From Barnesiella merdipullorum (lineage in GTDB: Bacteria > Bacteroidota > Bacteroidia > Bacteroidales > Barnesiellaceae): a DNA stretch of 64,000 nucleotides. The number at the start of each line of letters is the position of its first letter. Position 1 is the stretch's first letter. The DNA is taken from positions 14,728 through 78,727 of the forward strand of contig DXBT01000030.1 of NCBI GenBank assembly GCA_019116365.1, in the 5' to 3' direction. The notes beneath the pieces were generated by a model that did no database searches, had not been told where the DNA came from, and saw nothing but the letters and a program-made list of their open reading frames with translations. Shown here one piece after another: positions 50,722 through 59,663 of this stretch. A program made the translations under genes and the position numbers.

Positions 50722-51579
50722 TCAATGAGTGGTTTTCTCTTTTTCGTTTAAAGCTTCATCGTCCCGTGGGATTAAAACACAGGGGGCGAAGAGATGGTTT
50801 ACGGCTCCGTGGCCGTGGCCTATCGTCACATCGGCACCCGCCTCGAGAGCCCGGGTAAGATAACGCTTGGCAGCGGCTACAGCATCGGGCAGGGTGTGGC
50901 CCAGGGCCAGGTATGAGGCAATGGCCGACGAGAAGGTGCAGCCTGTGCCGTGGGTGTTGCGTGTAGCGATGCGTGGCGAGGTGTAGCGCACGGGGTCGGC
51001 ATGTGGGGTGAAGAGCAGGTCGTACGACTCGGCGCCGTTCAAATGTCCCCCCTTGATGAGTACGGCCCGGCAGCCGATGCGGAAAAGTCGTTGGGCCGCC
51101 AGCTCCATGTCACGTTCGTTGGCGACAGGCAGGCCGCTCAGGATTTCGGCTTCGGGAATGTTGGGAGTGACGAGGGTGGCTCGGGGCAGCAATAGCGATT
51201 TGACCGCTTCGATAGCCTCCTCTTCGATGAGCCGGCAGCCCGAGGTCGATACCATTACCGGGTCGAGTACGATATGGTCGAGCCGGTAGCGACTCAGGCA
51301 TTGAGCTATGGCCTCAATGGTAGGACGGGCATAGAGCATGCCCAGTTTCACCGTGTGGCAGGGCAGGTCGTCGAGTACTGCTTCGATTTGCTGACGCACG
51401 ATGTCGGGGTCGATGCCCTGTATGGCCCGCACTTCGCAGGTGTTTTGTGCGGTAATGGCGGTGATGGCCGATGTGCCGAATACGCCGATGGCCGACATGG
51501 TCTTCAGGTCGGCCTGTATTCCGGCTCCTCCGCTGCTGTCCGAGCCGGCTATGGTCAATACGACGGGATAGGTTTTCAT
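50722..51579 (-). CDS. thiD: Hydroxymethylpyrimidine/phosphomethylpyrimidine kinase ThiD
   Basis: 285 residues. Ribokinase-fold: VLTIAGSDSSGGAGIQADLK, KLGMLYARPTIEA, DPVMVSTSG, and NTHGTGCTFSSAIAS with the catalytic region. Phosphorylates HMP and HMP-P. First gene of the thiamine operon, 46 bases after the TPP riboswitch. Confidence 0.96.
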   Translation of the reverse strand: MKTYPVVLTIAGSDSSGGAGIQADLKTMSAIGVFGTSAITAITAQNTCEVRAIQGIDPDIVRQQIEAVLDDLPCHTVKLGMLYARPTIEAIAQCLSRYRLDHIVLDPVMVSTSGCRLIEEEAIEAVKSLLLPRATLVTPNIPEAEILSGLPVANERDMELAAQRLFRIGCRAVLIKGGHLNGAESYDLLFTPHADPVRYTSPRIATRNTHGTGCTFSSAIASYLALGHTLPDAVAAAKRYLTRALEAGADVTIGHGHGAVNHLFAPCVLIPRDDEALNEKEKTTH

Positions 51580-51624
51580 ACGGTCTGCTTTATCTTTGAG
51601 GGGTAGCTTAAAACCGTATCGAAA

Positions 51625-51713
51625 CAGATAGGACTATGAACAATTCCTTCGCCGGCATTATCCGTATCAGGTTCATAGGGTATGATCTCAGCCGTTTTTA
51701 GGCACCCCTTTGT
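51625..51713 (-). promoter_or_regulatory. TPP riboswitch of the thiamine operon
   Basis: Minus strand contains the class signature AGGGGTGCC, GGCTGAGATCATACCC, GAACCTGATACGGATAATGCC and GGCGAAGGAA. It precedes thiD; expected to shut the eight-gene operon when thiamine pyrophosphate is plentiful. Confidence 0.97.
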
Positions 51714-51722
51714 TGCTCCACA

Positions 51723-51730
51723 AAGTTAGC
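51723..51730 (-). promoter_or_regulatory. -7 box of the thiamine operon
   Basis: Minus-strand TAACTTTG, immediately upstream of the TPP aptamer. The rest of the gap to 51882 is AT-rich and shows no gene. Confidence 0.6.
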
Positions 51731-51882
51731 TATTATTTTCTGAACGGGGGTAATACCTATTGGTTTTAATAAAAATTAATAGGCTGATTATTGCATGGTT
51801 ATAGGCTCTTATATAATGTGGTAAAAAGTAAGTTGTTTTGCTTTTGAGTAGGTAATTTGTAAATAAATTGTAGAATTACTTG

Positions 51883-51910
51883 TATTTTTGAAAGCTGTTA
51901 TTTATTTTTG
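51883..51910 (+). promoter_or_regulatory. Two possible -7 boxes for the gltB gene series
   Basis: TATTTTTG occurs at 51883-51890 and at 51903-51910, 75 and 55 bases before the first ATG of gltB. No clear -33 box for either. Confidence 0.45.
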
Positions 51911-51965
51911 CAAGCAAATTGAAATGCTTATTTTGAAAGACAGAATAAAAAGAAACTGAAAGTCG

Positions 51966-54900
51966 ATGAAGGGTTCTATTTTTTTCAACCAGAAAGATAT
52001 GAAAGAAAAAGCCGCACGGAGGGGATCGTCCGGGTTGTACGACCCGGCCAATGAACACGATGCGTGTGGAGTAGGGATGATTGTCAACATTCATGGCAAC
52101 AAGTCGCACGAGTTGGTCGATTCGGCCCTGAAGGTGCTCGAGAACATGAAGCACCGGGGAGCCGAGGGGGCCGACAACAAGACGGGCGACGGTGCGGGTA
52201 TCTTGTTGCAGATTCCGCACGAGTTTATTTTGTTGCAGGGTATCCCGGTTCCCGAGAAGGGAAAGTATGGCACAGGGCTGGTGTTCCTGCCCAAGGGGCT
52301 GAAGGAGCAGAGCGAGATTCTCGACATCATAGCCGAGGAGGTTGAGCGCGAGAAGCTCACCCTGATGCATGTGCGCACCGTGCCGGTGAACTCGTCGATT
52401 CTGGGAAAGAGCGCAGCCGAGACCGAGCCCGACATCAAGCAACTGTTTATCACCGGCGAAGCCGACGACCTGGAGCGAAAGCTCTACCTCATTCGCAAGA
52501 AAATCGAGCGACGGGTCACCCACAAGGATTTCTACATAGTCTCGCTTTCGAGCAAGACCATCATCTATAAAGGTATGCTCTCGTCGGTACAGGTGAGGGA
52601 GTATTTCTGCGACCTCACGCAACCCTATTTTACCAGTGGGTTGGCCATCGTGCACTCTCGTTTCAGTACCAATACCTTCCCCACGTGGGGGTTGGCCCAG
52701 CCTTTCCGCTTGTTGGCACACAACGGCGAGATCAATACCATTCGGGGCAACCGGGGCTGGATGGAGGCGCGCGAGAGTGTGCTCTCCACACCGCAGTTGG
52801 GATCGGTCAAAGAGATCTGTCCCATCTTGCAACCCGACATGAGCGACAGTGCATCGCTCGACAACGTGCTCGAGTTCTTCGTACGTTCGGGATTGAGTCT
52901 GCCACATGCCATGGCCATGCTCGTGCCCGAGTCGTTCAACGACAAGAACCCCATTAGCGAAGATCTGAAGGCTTTCTATGAATATCACTCCATCCTCATG
53001 GAGCCGTGGGACGGCCCGGCCGCCCTGCTCTTCAGCGACGGTCGGTATGCCGGCGGTATGCTCGACCGCAACGGATTGCGTCCGGCCCGTTACCTCATCA
53101 CTCGCAACGACACGATGGTGGTAGCCAGCGAGGCGGGAGTCATCAGTTTCGATCCCGAGACCATCCGCGAGAAGGGACGTTTGCAGCCGGGCAAGATTCT
53201 GCTGGTCGATACCCAGGAGGGACGCATCTATTACGACGAGGAGTTGAAACAGCAACTCGCCTCGGCCCGGCCTTATCGTCAGTGGCTGGCCGAGAACCGC
53301 ATCGAGCTCGACACCCTCAAGAGCGGCCGCAAGGTCGAGAATACCGTGGCCGATTACAACCGCAAGTTGCGCGCCTTCGGCTTCACCCGCGAGGATGTAG
53401 AGCGCACCATCACTCCCATGTGTACCACCGGGTCGGAGCCTACCGCCTCGATGGGTAACGACACGCCGCTGGCCGTCCTCTCCAATCGTCCGCAGTCGCT
53501 GTTCAATTACTTCAGACAGCAGTTTGCCCAGGTGACCAACCCGCCCATCGACCCCATTCGCGAGGAGCTGGTCATGTCGCTCACCGAGTATATTGGTGCC
53601 GTGGGCAATAACATTCTGTTGCCCGACGAGAGTCACTGCAAGATGGTGCGGTTGCCGCATCCCATCCTCACCAATACCCAGCTGGATATTCTTTGCAACA
53701 TCCGCTACAAGGGTTTCAAGACGGTGAAACTGCCCATGCTCTTTGAGTCGGGGAGGGGAAAAGCCGGATTGGAAGAGGCGCTCATGAACCTCTGTCGCAA
53801 GGCCGAGGAGTCGGTCGATGAAGGGGTAAACTACATCGTCCTCACCGATCGCGACATCGACGCCGATCATGCCGCCATACCGGCCCTGTTGGCCGTGAGT
53901 GCCGTGCACCATCACCTCATTTCGGTACAGAAACGGGTGCAGACGGCTCTGGTAGTCGAGAGCGGCGAGATACGCGAGGTGATGCACGCCGCCCTGTTGT
54001 TGGGTTACGGTGCCAGTGCCATCAATCCCTACATGGTCTTTGCCGTACTCGACGATCTGGTAAAGCGGGGCGATGTGCAAATGAACTACGAGACGGCCGA
54101 GAAGAACTATATCAAGGCCGTGTGCAAGGGCCTTTACAAAATCATGAGCAAGATGGGTATCAGCACCATACGTTCCTACCGCGGAGCCAAGATCTTCGAG
54201 GCCGTGGGGTTGAGCGAAGAGTTGCTGAACCGATGGTTCGGAACCCGTTGCTCGTCGGTAGGCGGTATTCGTCTCGACGAGATAGCCCGCGACTACGAGG
54301 CCTTCCACGATGCCGGCTATCGGCCCGACGATGTCGATGAACCCTTGCCCTATATCGGGCAGTTCTCCTATCGCAAGGATGGCGAGAAACATGCCTGGAA
54401 TCCCGAGACGATAAGTCTGCTGCAACTGGCTACGCGGTTGGGCAGCTACGAAAAATACAAGCAGTTTGCCGATAAGGTCGATCACAAGGAGAGCCCTATC
54501 TTCCTGCGCGACTTCTTCCGCTTCAAACGGAATCCGATTTCGATCGATGAGGTCGAGCCGGTCGAGTCGATTGTAAAACATTTTGTAACGGGAGCCATCT
54601 CGTTTGGAGCCATCAGCAAGGAGGCCCACGAGGCACTTGCCCTGGCCATGAACAAACTGGGAACCCGCAGCAACACGGGCGAGGGCGGTGAAGATTCGGT
54701 TCGCTTCCACGAGACACACGACGGCATTTCGCTATGCAGCAAAACCAAGCAGGTGGCTTCGGGCCGATTCGGTGTCACTACCGAGTATCTGGTCAATGCC
54801 GAAGAGATACAGATTAAGGTGGCCCAAGGTGCCAAGCCGGGTGAGGGCGGACAGCTGCCTGGCTTCAAGGTCAACGAGGTGATTGCCCGCACCCGCCATT

Positions 54901-56483
54901 CGATACCGGGCATCTCGCTCATCTCGCCGCCGCCCCATCACGATATCTACTCCATCGAAGATTTGGCACAGCTTATCTTCGATTTGAAGAATGTCAATCC
55001 GCGTGCCCAAATCAGTGTCAAGCTGGTAGCCGAGAGCGGTGTGGGTACCATTGCCGCCGGAGTAGCCAAGGCAAAAGCCGACCTGATTGTCATCTCGGGA
55101 GCCGAGGGAGGTACGGGTGCTTCGCCCGCCTCGTCGATGCGCTATGCCGGTATCCCGCCCGAAATCGGGTTGAGCGATACGCAGCAGACTCTCGTGCTGA
55201 ACGGTTTGCGCGGCAAGGTGCGTCTCCAGACCGACGGACAGCTCAAGACCGGGCGCGACATCATCAGCATGGCTTTGCTCGGTGCCGAGGAGTTTGCCTT
55301 TGGCACGGCCGCCCTCATTGTGCTGGGGTGTGTGATGATGCGCAAGTGTCACACCAACACCTGTCCGGTGGGCGTAGCCACGCAAGACCCCAAGTTGCGC
55401 GAGCGTTTCAGAGGTCGTTACGAATATGTGGTGAACTACTTCCGCTTCCTGGCTCAGGAGGTGCGCGAATATCTGGCCGAGATGGGTTTCACGCGGCTGG
55501 ACGATATCGTGGGCCGCACCGATTTGATTGAGATTGCTCCTGCCGAGCCGGGAACCAAGGCTTCGTTGCTCGACTTCGACCGTATTCTGCATCGGGTCGA
55601 TAACGGCACGGCGCTGCATCGGGTCATGCCGCAGCAGCACGATATCGAGGGTGTGCTCGACGTCACCATGATAGCGGCCGCTCGCGAAGCCATCGAGAAC
55701 CGTCGCGAGGTTTCACTCGAATATACCATAGGCAATACCGATCGTTCGATAGGAGCCATGCTCTCGGGAGCTATTGCTGCCCGATATGGCGAAGCGGGGT
55801 TGCCCGACGATACGATTCAAGTCAAATTCAGAGGCTCGGCCGGCCAGAGTTTCGGCGCTTTCCTCACACGGGGTATCAACTTCCGTCTCGAGGGCGAGGC
55901 CAACGACTACGTGGGCAAGGGGTTGAGTGGCGGACGCATTGCCATACATCCGCCCGTGCGCAGCACCTTTGCGGCCGAAGATAACACGATAGCCGGCAAC
56001 ACGCTGCTCTACGGAGCCACCTCGGGCGAGGTTTATATCAACGGTCGGGTGGGCGAGCGCTTTGCCGTGCGCAACTCGGGAGCCATTGCCGTAGTCGAGG
56101 GTGTGGGCGACCACTGCTGCGAATACATGACCGGCGGACGGGTTGTCGTACTGGGCGAGACGGGCCGCAACTTTGCTGCCGGTATGAGCGGTGGAGTAGC
56201 TTATGTGTGGGACAAGAACCGCAAGTTCGACTACTTCTGCAACATGGATATGGTCGAGCTCTCGCTTCTGGAAGATGCAACGGCACGCAAAGAGTTGCAT
56301 GAACTCATTCGCCAGCACTACTTCTATACCAGTTCGTCGCTGGCCCGCACGATGCTCGACAACTGGAACCACTATGTCGATGAGTTTATCCAGGTAACCC
56401 CCATCGAGTACAAGAAGGTACTGGCCGAGAAGCAGATGCGCAAGCTCCAGGAGAAGATTGCCGAAGTTCAGAGAGATTATTAA
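51966..56483 (+). CDS. gltB: Glutamate synthase, large subunit
   Basis: 1505 residues. Class II glutaminase with the reactive Cys in EHDACGVGMI (Cys34 from this start; an ATG at 51999 is an alternative, giving Cys23), preceded by a short propeptide. Central FMN barrel (ISPPPHHDIYSIEDLAQLIF, SGAEGGTGASP), 3Fe-4S site CHTNTCPVGVATQDP with an upstream Cys, and the C-terminal GXGXG beta-helix (GSAGQSFGAF, GKGLSGGRIAI). Makes two glutamates from glutamine and 2-oxoglutarate with gltD. Followed 47 bases later by gltD. Confidence 0.97.
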   Translation: MKGSIFFNQKDMKEKAARRGSSGLYDPANEHDACGVGMIVNIHGNKSHELVDSALKVLENMKHRGAEGADNKTGDGAGILLQIPHEFILLQGIPVPEKGKYGTGLVFLPKGLKEQSEILDIIAEEVEREKLTLMHVRTVPVNSSILGKSAAETEPDIKQLFITGEADDLERKLYLIRKKIERRVTHKDFYIVSLSSKTIIYKGMLSSVQVREYFCDLTQPYFTSGLAIVHSRFSTNTFPTWGLAQPFRLLAHNGEINTIRGNRGWMEARESVLSTPQLGSVKEICPILQPDMSDSASLDNVLEFFVRSGLSLPHAMAMLVPESFNDKNPISEDLKAFYEYHSILMEPWDGPAALLFSDGRYAGGMLDRNGLRPARYLITRNDTMVVASEAGVISFDPETIREKGRLQPGKILLVDTQEGRIYYDEELKQQLASARPYRQWLAENRIELDTLKSGRKVENTVADYNRKLRAFGFTREDVERTITPMCTTGSEPTASMGNDTPLAVLSNRPQSLFNYFRQQFAQVTNPPIDPIREELVMSLTEYIGAVGNNILLPDESHCKMVRLPHPILTNTQLDILCNIRYKGFKTVKLPMLFESGRGKAGLEEALMNLCRKAEESVDEGVNYIVLTDRDIDADHAAIPALLAVSAVHHHLISVQKRVQTALVVESGEIREVMHAALLLGYGASAINPYMVFAVLDDLVKRGDVQMNYETAEKNYIKAVCKGLYKIMSKMGISTIRSYRGAKIFEAVGLSEELLNRWFGTRCSSVGGIRLDEIARDYEAFHDAGYRPDDVDEPLPYIGQFSYRKDGEKHAWNPETISLLQLATRLGSYEKYKQFADKVDHKESPIFLRDFFRFKRNPISIDEVEPVESIVKHFVTGAISFGAISKEAHEALALAMNKLGTRSNTGEGGEDSVRFHETHDGISLCSKTKQVASGRFGVTTEYLVNAEEIQIKVAQGAKPGEGGQLPGFKVNEVIARTRHSIPGISLISPPPHHDIYSIEDLAQLIFDLKNVNPRAQISVKLVAESGVGTIAAGVAKAKADLIVISGAEGGTGASPASSMRYAGIPPEIGLSDTQQTLVLNGLRGKVRLQTDGQLKTGRDIISMALLGAEEFAFGTAALIVLGCVMMRKCHTNTCPVGVATQDPKLRERFRGRYEYVVNYFRFLAQEVREYLAEMGFTRLDDIVGRTDLIEIAPAEPGTKASLLDFDRILHRVDNGTALHRVMPQQHDIEGVLDVTMIAAAREAIENRREVSLEYTIGNTDRSIGAMLSGAIAARYGEAGLPDDTIQVKFRGSAGQSFGAFLTRGINFRLEGEANDYVGKGLSGGRIAIHPPVRSTFAAEDNTIAGNTLLYGATSGEVYINGRVGERFAVRNSGAIAVVEGVGDHCCEYMTGGRVVVLGETGRNFAAGMSGGVAYVWDKNRKFDYFCNMDMVELSLLEDATARKELHELIRQHYFYTSSSLARTMLDNWNHYVDEFIQVTPIEYKKVLAEKQMRKLQEKIAEVQRDY

Positions 56484-56530
56484 CCGTTACGTGAAATCGA
56501 AAAGTATAAAAAGAGATTCTATATAGCATT

Positions 56531-57880
56531 ATGGGAAACCCGAAAGCATTCTTAACCATACCCCGGCAGGAGGCCGGATACCGCCCCATACACGACCGCA
56601 TCTCAGACTACGGCGAGGTGGAGCAGACCCTCAATACCAGCGAGCGCAAGCTGCAAGCCTCGCGTTGCATGGATTGTGGGGTGCCTTTCTGCCACTGGGC
56701 CTGCCCGCTGGGCAACCGGCCTCCCGAGTTTCAAGACGCCCTCTATCGAGGACGTTGGGCCGAGGCCTATGAATTGCTCACGCAGACCAACGACTTCCCC
56801 GAGTTTACGGGGCGCATCTGTCCGGCCTTGTGCGAGAAGAGCTGCGTGCTCAACCTGAGCATGGAGGCCCCGGTAACGATTCGCGAAAACGAGGCTGCCA
56901 TTATCGAGGCCGCCTTCCGCGAGGGACTTGTGAAACCTCGTCAATACAAGCGCAACGGCAAGCGCGTGGCGGTTATCGGGTCGGGCCCGGCCGGACTGTC
57001 GGTCGCCAATCGGCTCAACCGGATGGGATATGCCGTTACGGTGTTTGAAAAACTGGAGTATGTGGGCGGACTGTTACGATTCGGTATTCCCAACTTCAAA
57101 CTGCACAAACCCATCATCGACCGGCGGGTGCGGGTGATGGAGGCCGAAGGTATCGTCTTTGAAGTAAATCATGCCATCGACCTCGACCATCTGCCCGAAG
57201 GGTTCGATGCCTACTGCCTCTGCACGGGTACTCCTCAGGCCCGCGACCTCAATATTCCGGGCCGTGACTTGGTCGGCATACACTTTGCCATGGAGATGCT
57301 GGCCCAGCAAAACCGGGTGCTGGCCGGGCAGACTTTCACCGACGAGGAGCGCATCACGGCGCGTGGCAAACATGTGCTGGTGATTGGAGGTGGCGACACG
57401 GGCAGCGACTGCATAGGCACGAGCAACCGGCAGGGGGCGGCCAGTGTGACTCAAATCGAGATCATGCCCAAGCCTCCCGTAGGCTACAACCCGGCGACAC
57501 CGTGGCCGCAGTGGCCTGTCGTGCTGAAGACCAGCAGTAGCCACGAAGAGGGATGTGTGCGTCGCTGGAGCCTCTCGTCCACCCGCTTTATAGGTGAGAA
57601 TGGACGGGTGTGCGGTGTCGAGGTCGAGGAGGTCGATTGGGTGCCGGCTCTCGACGGTGGTCGTCCGCAAATGCGGCCTACGGGAAAGAAAGAGATTCTG
57701 AAAGCCGACCTGGTGCTGCTGGCGATGGGATTCCTCAAACCGCAGTTACCTGCCCTCCCCGAAAATGTATTTGTGGCCGGCGATGCGGCAACCGGGGCCA
57801 GTCTGGTAGTGAGGTGTATCGCCTCGGGCCATCGGGCCGCGCAGGAGATCGACCGGTATTGCACTACCGGCAAGCGATAG
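56531..57880 (+). CDS. gltD: Glutamate synthase, small subunit
   Basis: 449 residues. N-terminal Fe-S cysteines (CMDCGVPFCHWACPLGN, then CPALCEKSC), FAD site VAVIGSGPAGLSVANRL and NAD(P)H site VLVIGGGDTGSDC. Feeds electrons from NAD(P)H to the large subunit. Followed 39 bases later by asnB on the same strand. Confidence 0.97.
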   Translation: MGNPKAFLTIPRQEAGYRPIHDRISDYGEVEQTLNTSERKLQASRCMDCGVPFCHWACPLGNRPPEFQDALYRGRWAEAYELLTQTNDFPEFTGRICPALCEKSCVLNLSMEAPVTIRENEAAIIEAAFREGLVKPRQYKRNGKRVAVIGSGPAGLSVANRLNRMGYAVTVFEKLEYVGGLLRFGIPNFKLHKPIIDRRVRVMEAEGIVFEVNHAIDLDHLPEGFDAYCLCTGTPQARDLNIPGRDLVGIHFAMEMLAQQNRVLAGQTFTDEERITARGKHVLVIGGGDTGSDCIGTSNRQGAASVTQIEIMPKPPVGYNPATPWPQWPVVLKTSSSHEEGCVRRWSLSSTRFIGENGRVCGVEVEEVDWVPALDGGRPQMRPTGKKEILKADLVLLAMGFLKPQLPALPENVFVAGDAATGASLVVRCIASGHRAAQEIDRYCTTGKR

Positions 57881-57919
57881 AAACAGGTGTAGAAACAAGA
57901 TAAAAAATAAACCTTTGTC

Positions 57920-59599
57920 ATGTGTGGAATAGCAGCCATATTCAATATCAAGAGTCAGTCGCCCGAATGGCGTAAGAAAGCCTTGGCCATGGCCAAGAAA
58001 ATCCGCCACCGGGGGCCCGACTGGAGCGGCATCTATTGTGGCGGTTCGGCCATTTTAGCTCACGAGCGGCTCTCGATTGTCGATCCCCAAAGCGGTGGAC
58101 AACCTCTCTATTCGCCCGACCGTAAACAGGTGCTGGCCGTGAATGGCGAGATTTACAACCATCGCGATATACGCCACCGTTATGAGGGGCGGTATGAGTT
58201 CCAGACTGGCAGCGACTGCGAGGTGATATTGGCTCTTTACCGCGACAAGGGTATCGATTTTTTGGAGGAGCTGAACGGCATTTTTGCCTTTGCTCTCTAT
58301 GACGAGGAGCGCGACGAGTTTCTCATCGCCCGCGACCCCATAGGTGTCATACCGCTCTATATCGGATACGATAGCGACGGTACCCTCTATTGTGCCAGTG
58401 AGCTGAAGGCACTCGAGGGATTTTGCGAACGCTACGAGCCCTTCTTGCCCGGCCATTACTATTCGAGCCGTGAGGGCAAGATGACTCGTTGGTACCGCCG
58501 CGACTGGATGCAGTACGATGCCGTTAAGGACAATCCAGCTTCGGTGCCGGCCTTGCGCGAGGCACTGGAACAGGCCGTGCGTCGGCAACTGATGAGCGAT
58601 GTGCCCTACGGGGTGCTGCTCTCGGGTGGGCTCGACAGTTCGGTCATCTCGGCCATAGCCAAGAAATATGCCTCCCGTCGTGTCGAGACCGACGGGCAGA
58701 AAGAGGCCTGGTGGCCGCAGCTTCACTCCTTTGCCATCGGGTTGCGTGGCGCTCCCGATTTGGCCAAGGCCCGCGAGGTGGCCGACTACATAGGCACCGT
58801 GCACCACGAGATAAACTACACCATACAGGAGGGACTCGATGCCGTGCGCGATGTTATCTATTATATCGAGACCTACGATGTGACCACCGTGCGTGCCTCC
58901 ACACCCATGTATCTCCTGGCTCGGGTTATCAAGAGCATGGGTATCAAGATGGTATTGAGCGGCGAGGGGGCCGACGAGGTATTCGGCGGTTACCTCTACT
59001 TTCACAAGGCACCCGATGCGCGGACATTCCACGAAGAGACCGTGCGCAAGCTGTCGAAGCTCTATCTCTATGACTGTCTGCGGGCCAACAAAGCCCTCTC
59101 GGCCTGGGGCGTAGAGGGGCGTGTACCGTTCCTCGACAAGGAGTTCCTCGACGTAGCCATGCGGCTCAACCCGCAAGCCAAGATGTGCCCGGGCAAGACA
59201 ATCGAGAAGCGTATCGTGCGCGAGGCTTTTGCCGATATGTTGCCGGCCAGTGTGGCCTGGCGGCAGAAAGAACAGTTCAGCGACGGGGTAGGGTATAGCT
59301 GGATCGACACGCTGAAGTCTGTTACCGCCCAGGCGGTGAGCGACGAGCAGATGCTGCATGCTGCCGAGCGATTCCCCATTAACCCGCCGCAGAATAAAGA
59401 GGAGTATTACTATCGTTCGATATTCGAGGAGTATTTCCCCAGCGAGAGTGCCGCCCGCAGTGTGCCCAGTGTGCCCAGCGTGGCTTGTTCGACCGTCGAG
59501 GCGCTGGCCTGGGATGCCTCGTTTGCCCACATGAACGAGCCGAGTGGCCGGGCTGTAGCCGGGGTGCACGAGGATGCCTATGAGTCCTCGGCCCAATGA
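57920..59599 (+). CDS. asnB: Asparagine synthetase (glutamine-hydrolysing)
   Basis: 559 residues. N-terminal nucleophile Cys2 (MCGIAAIF), KIRHRGPDWSG, and the ATP-pyrophosphatase site VLLSGGLDSSVISAIA; LSGEGADEVFGGY and GVEGRVPFLDKEFLD follow. Converts aspartate to asparagine with glutamine nitrogen. The last about 40 residues (after FPSES) are low-complexity and less conserved (SVPSVPSVA). Sits between glutamate synthase and glutamine synthetase. Confidence 0.96.
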   Translation: MCGIAAIFNIKSQSPEWRKKALAMAKKIRHRGPDWSGIYCGGSAILAHERLSIVDPQSGGQPLYSPDRKQVLAVNGEIYNHRDIRHRYEGRYEFQTGSDCEVILALYRDKGIDFLEELNGIFAFALYDEERDEFLIARDPIGVIPLYIGYDSDGTLYCASELKALEGFCERYEPFLPGHYYSSREGKMTRWYRRDWMQYDAVKDNPASVPALREALEQAVRRQLMSDVPYGVLLSGGLDSSVISAIAKKYASRRVETDGQKEAWWPQLHSFAIGLRGAPDLAKAREVADYIGTVHHEINYTIQEGLDAVRDVIYYIETYDVTTVRASTPMYLLARVIKSMGIKMVLSGEGADEVFGGYLYFHKAPDARTFHEETVRKLSKLYLYDCLRANKALSAWGVEGRVPFLDKEFLDVAMRLNPQAKMCPGKTIEKRIVREAFADMLPASVAWRQKEQFSDGVGYSWIDTLKSVTAQAVSDEQMLHAAERFPINPPQNKEEYYYRSIFEEYFPSESAARSVPSVPSVACSTVEALAWDASFAHMNEPSGRAVAGVHEDAYESSAQ

Positions 59600-59663
59600 G
59601 ATAAAAGAAGAGAACAGTAAACAACACTATATTGATAAACCAACTTAAAATTTTTAAGATCGT

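Noticed and set aside
51876..54719. 947-residue minus-strand open frame opposite gltB
   Set aside because: Antisense shadow; composition is typical of a reversed coding frame and it crosses the gltB promoter.
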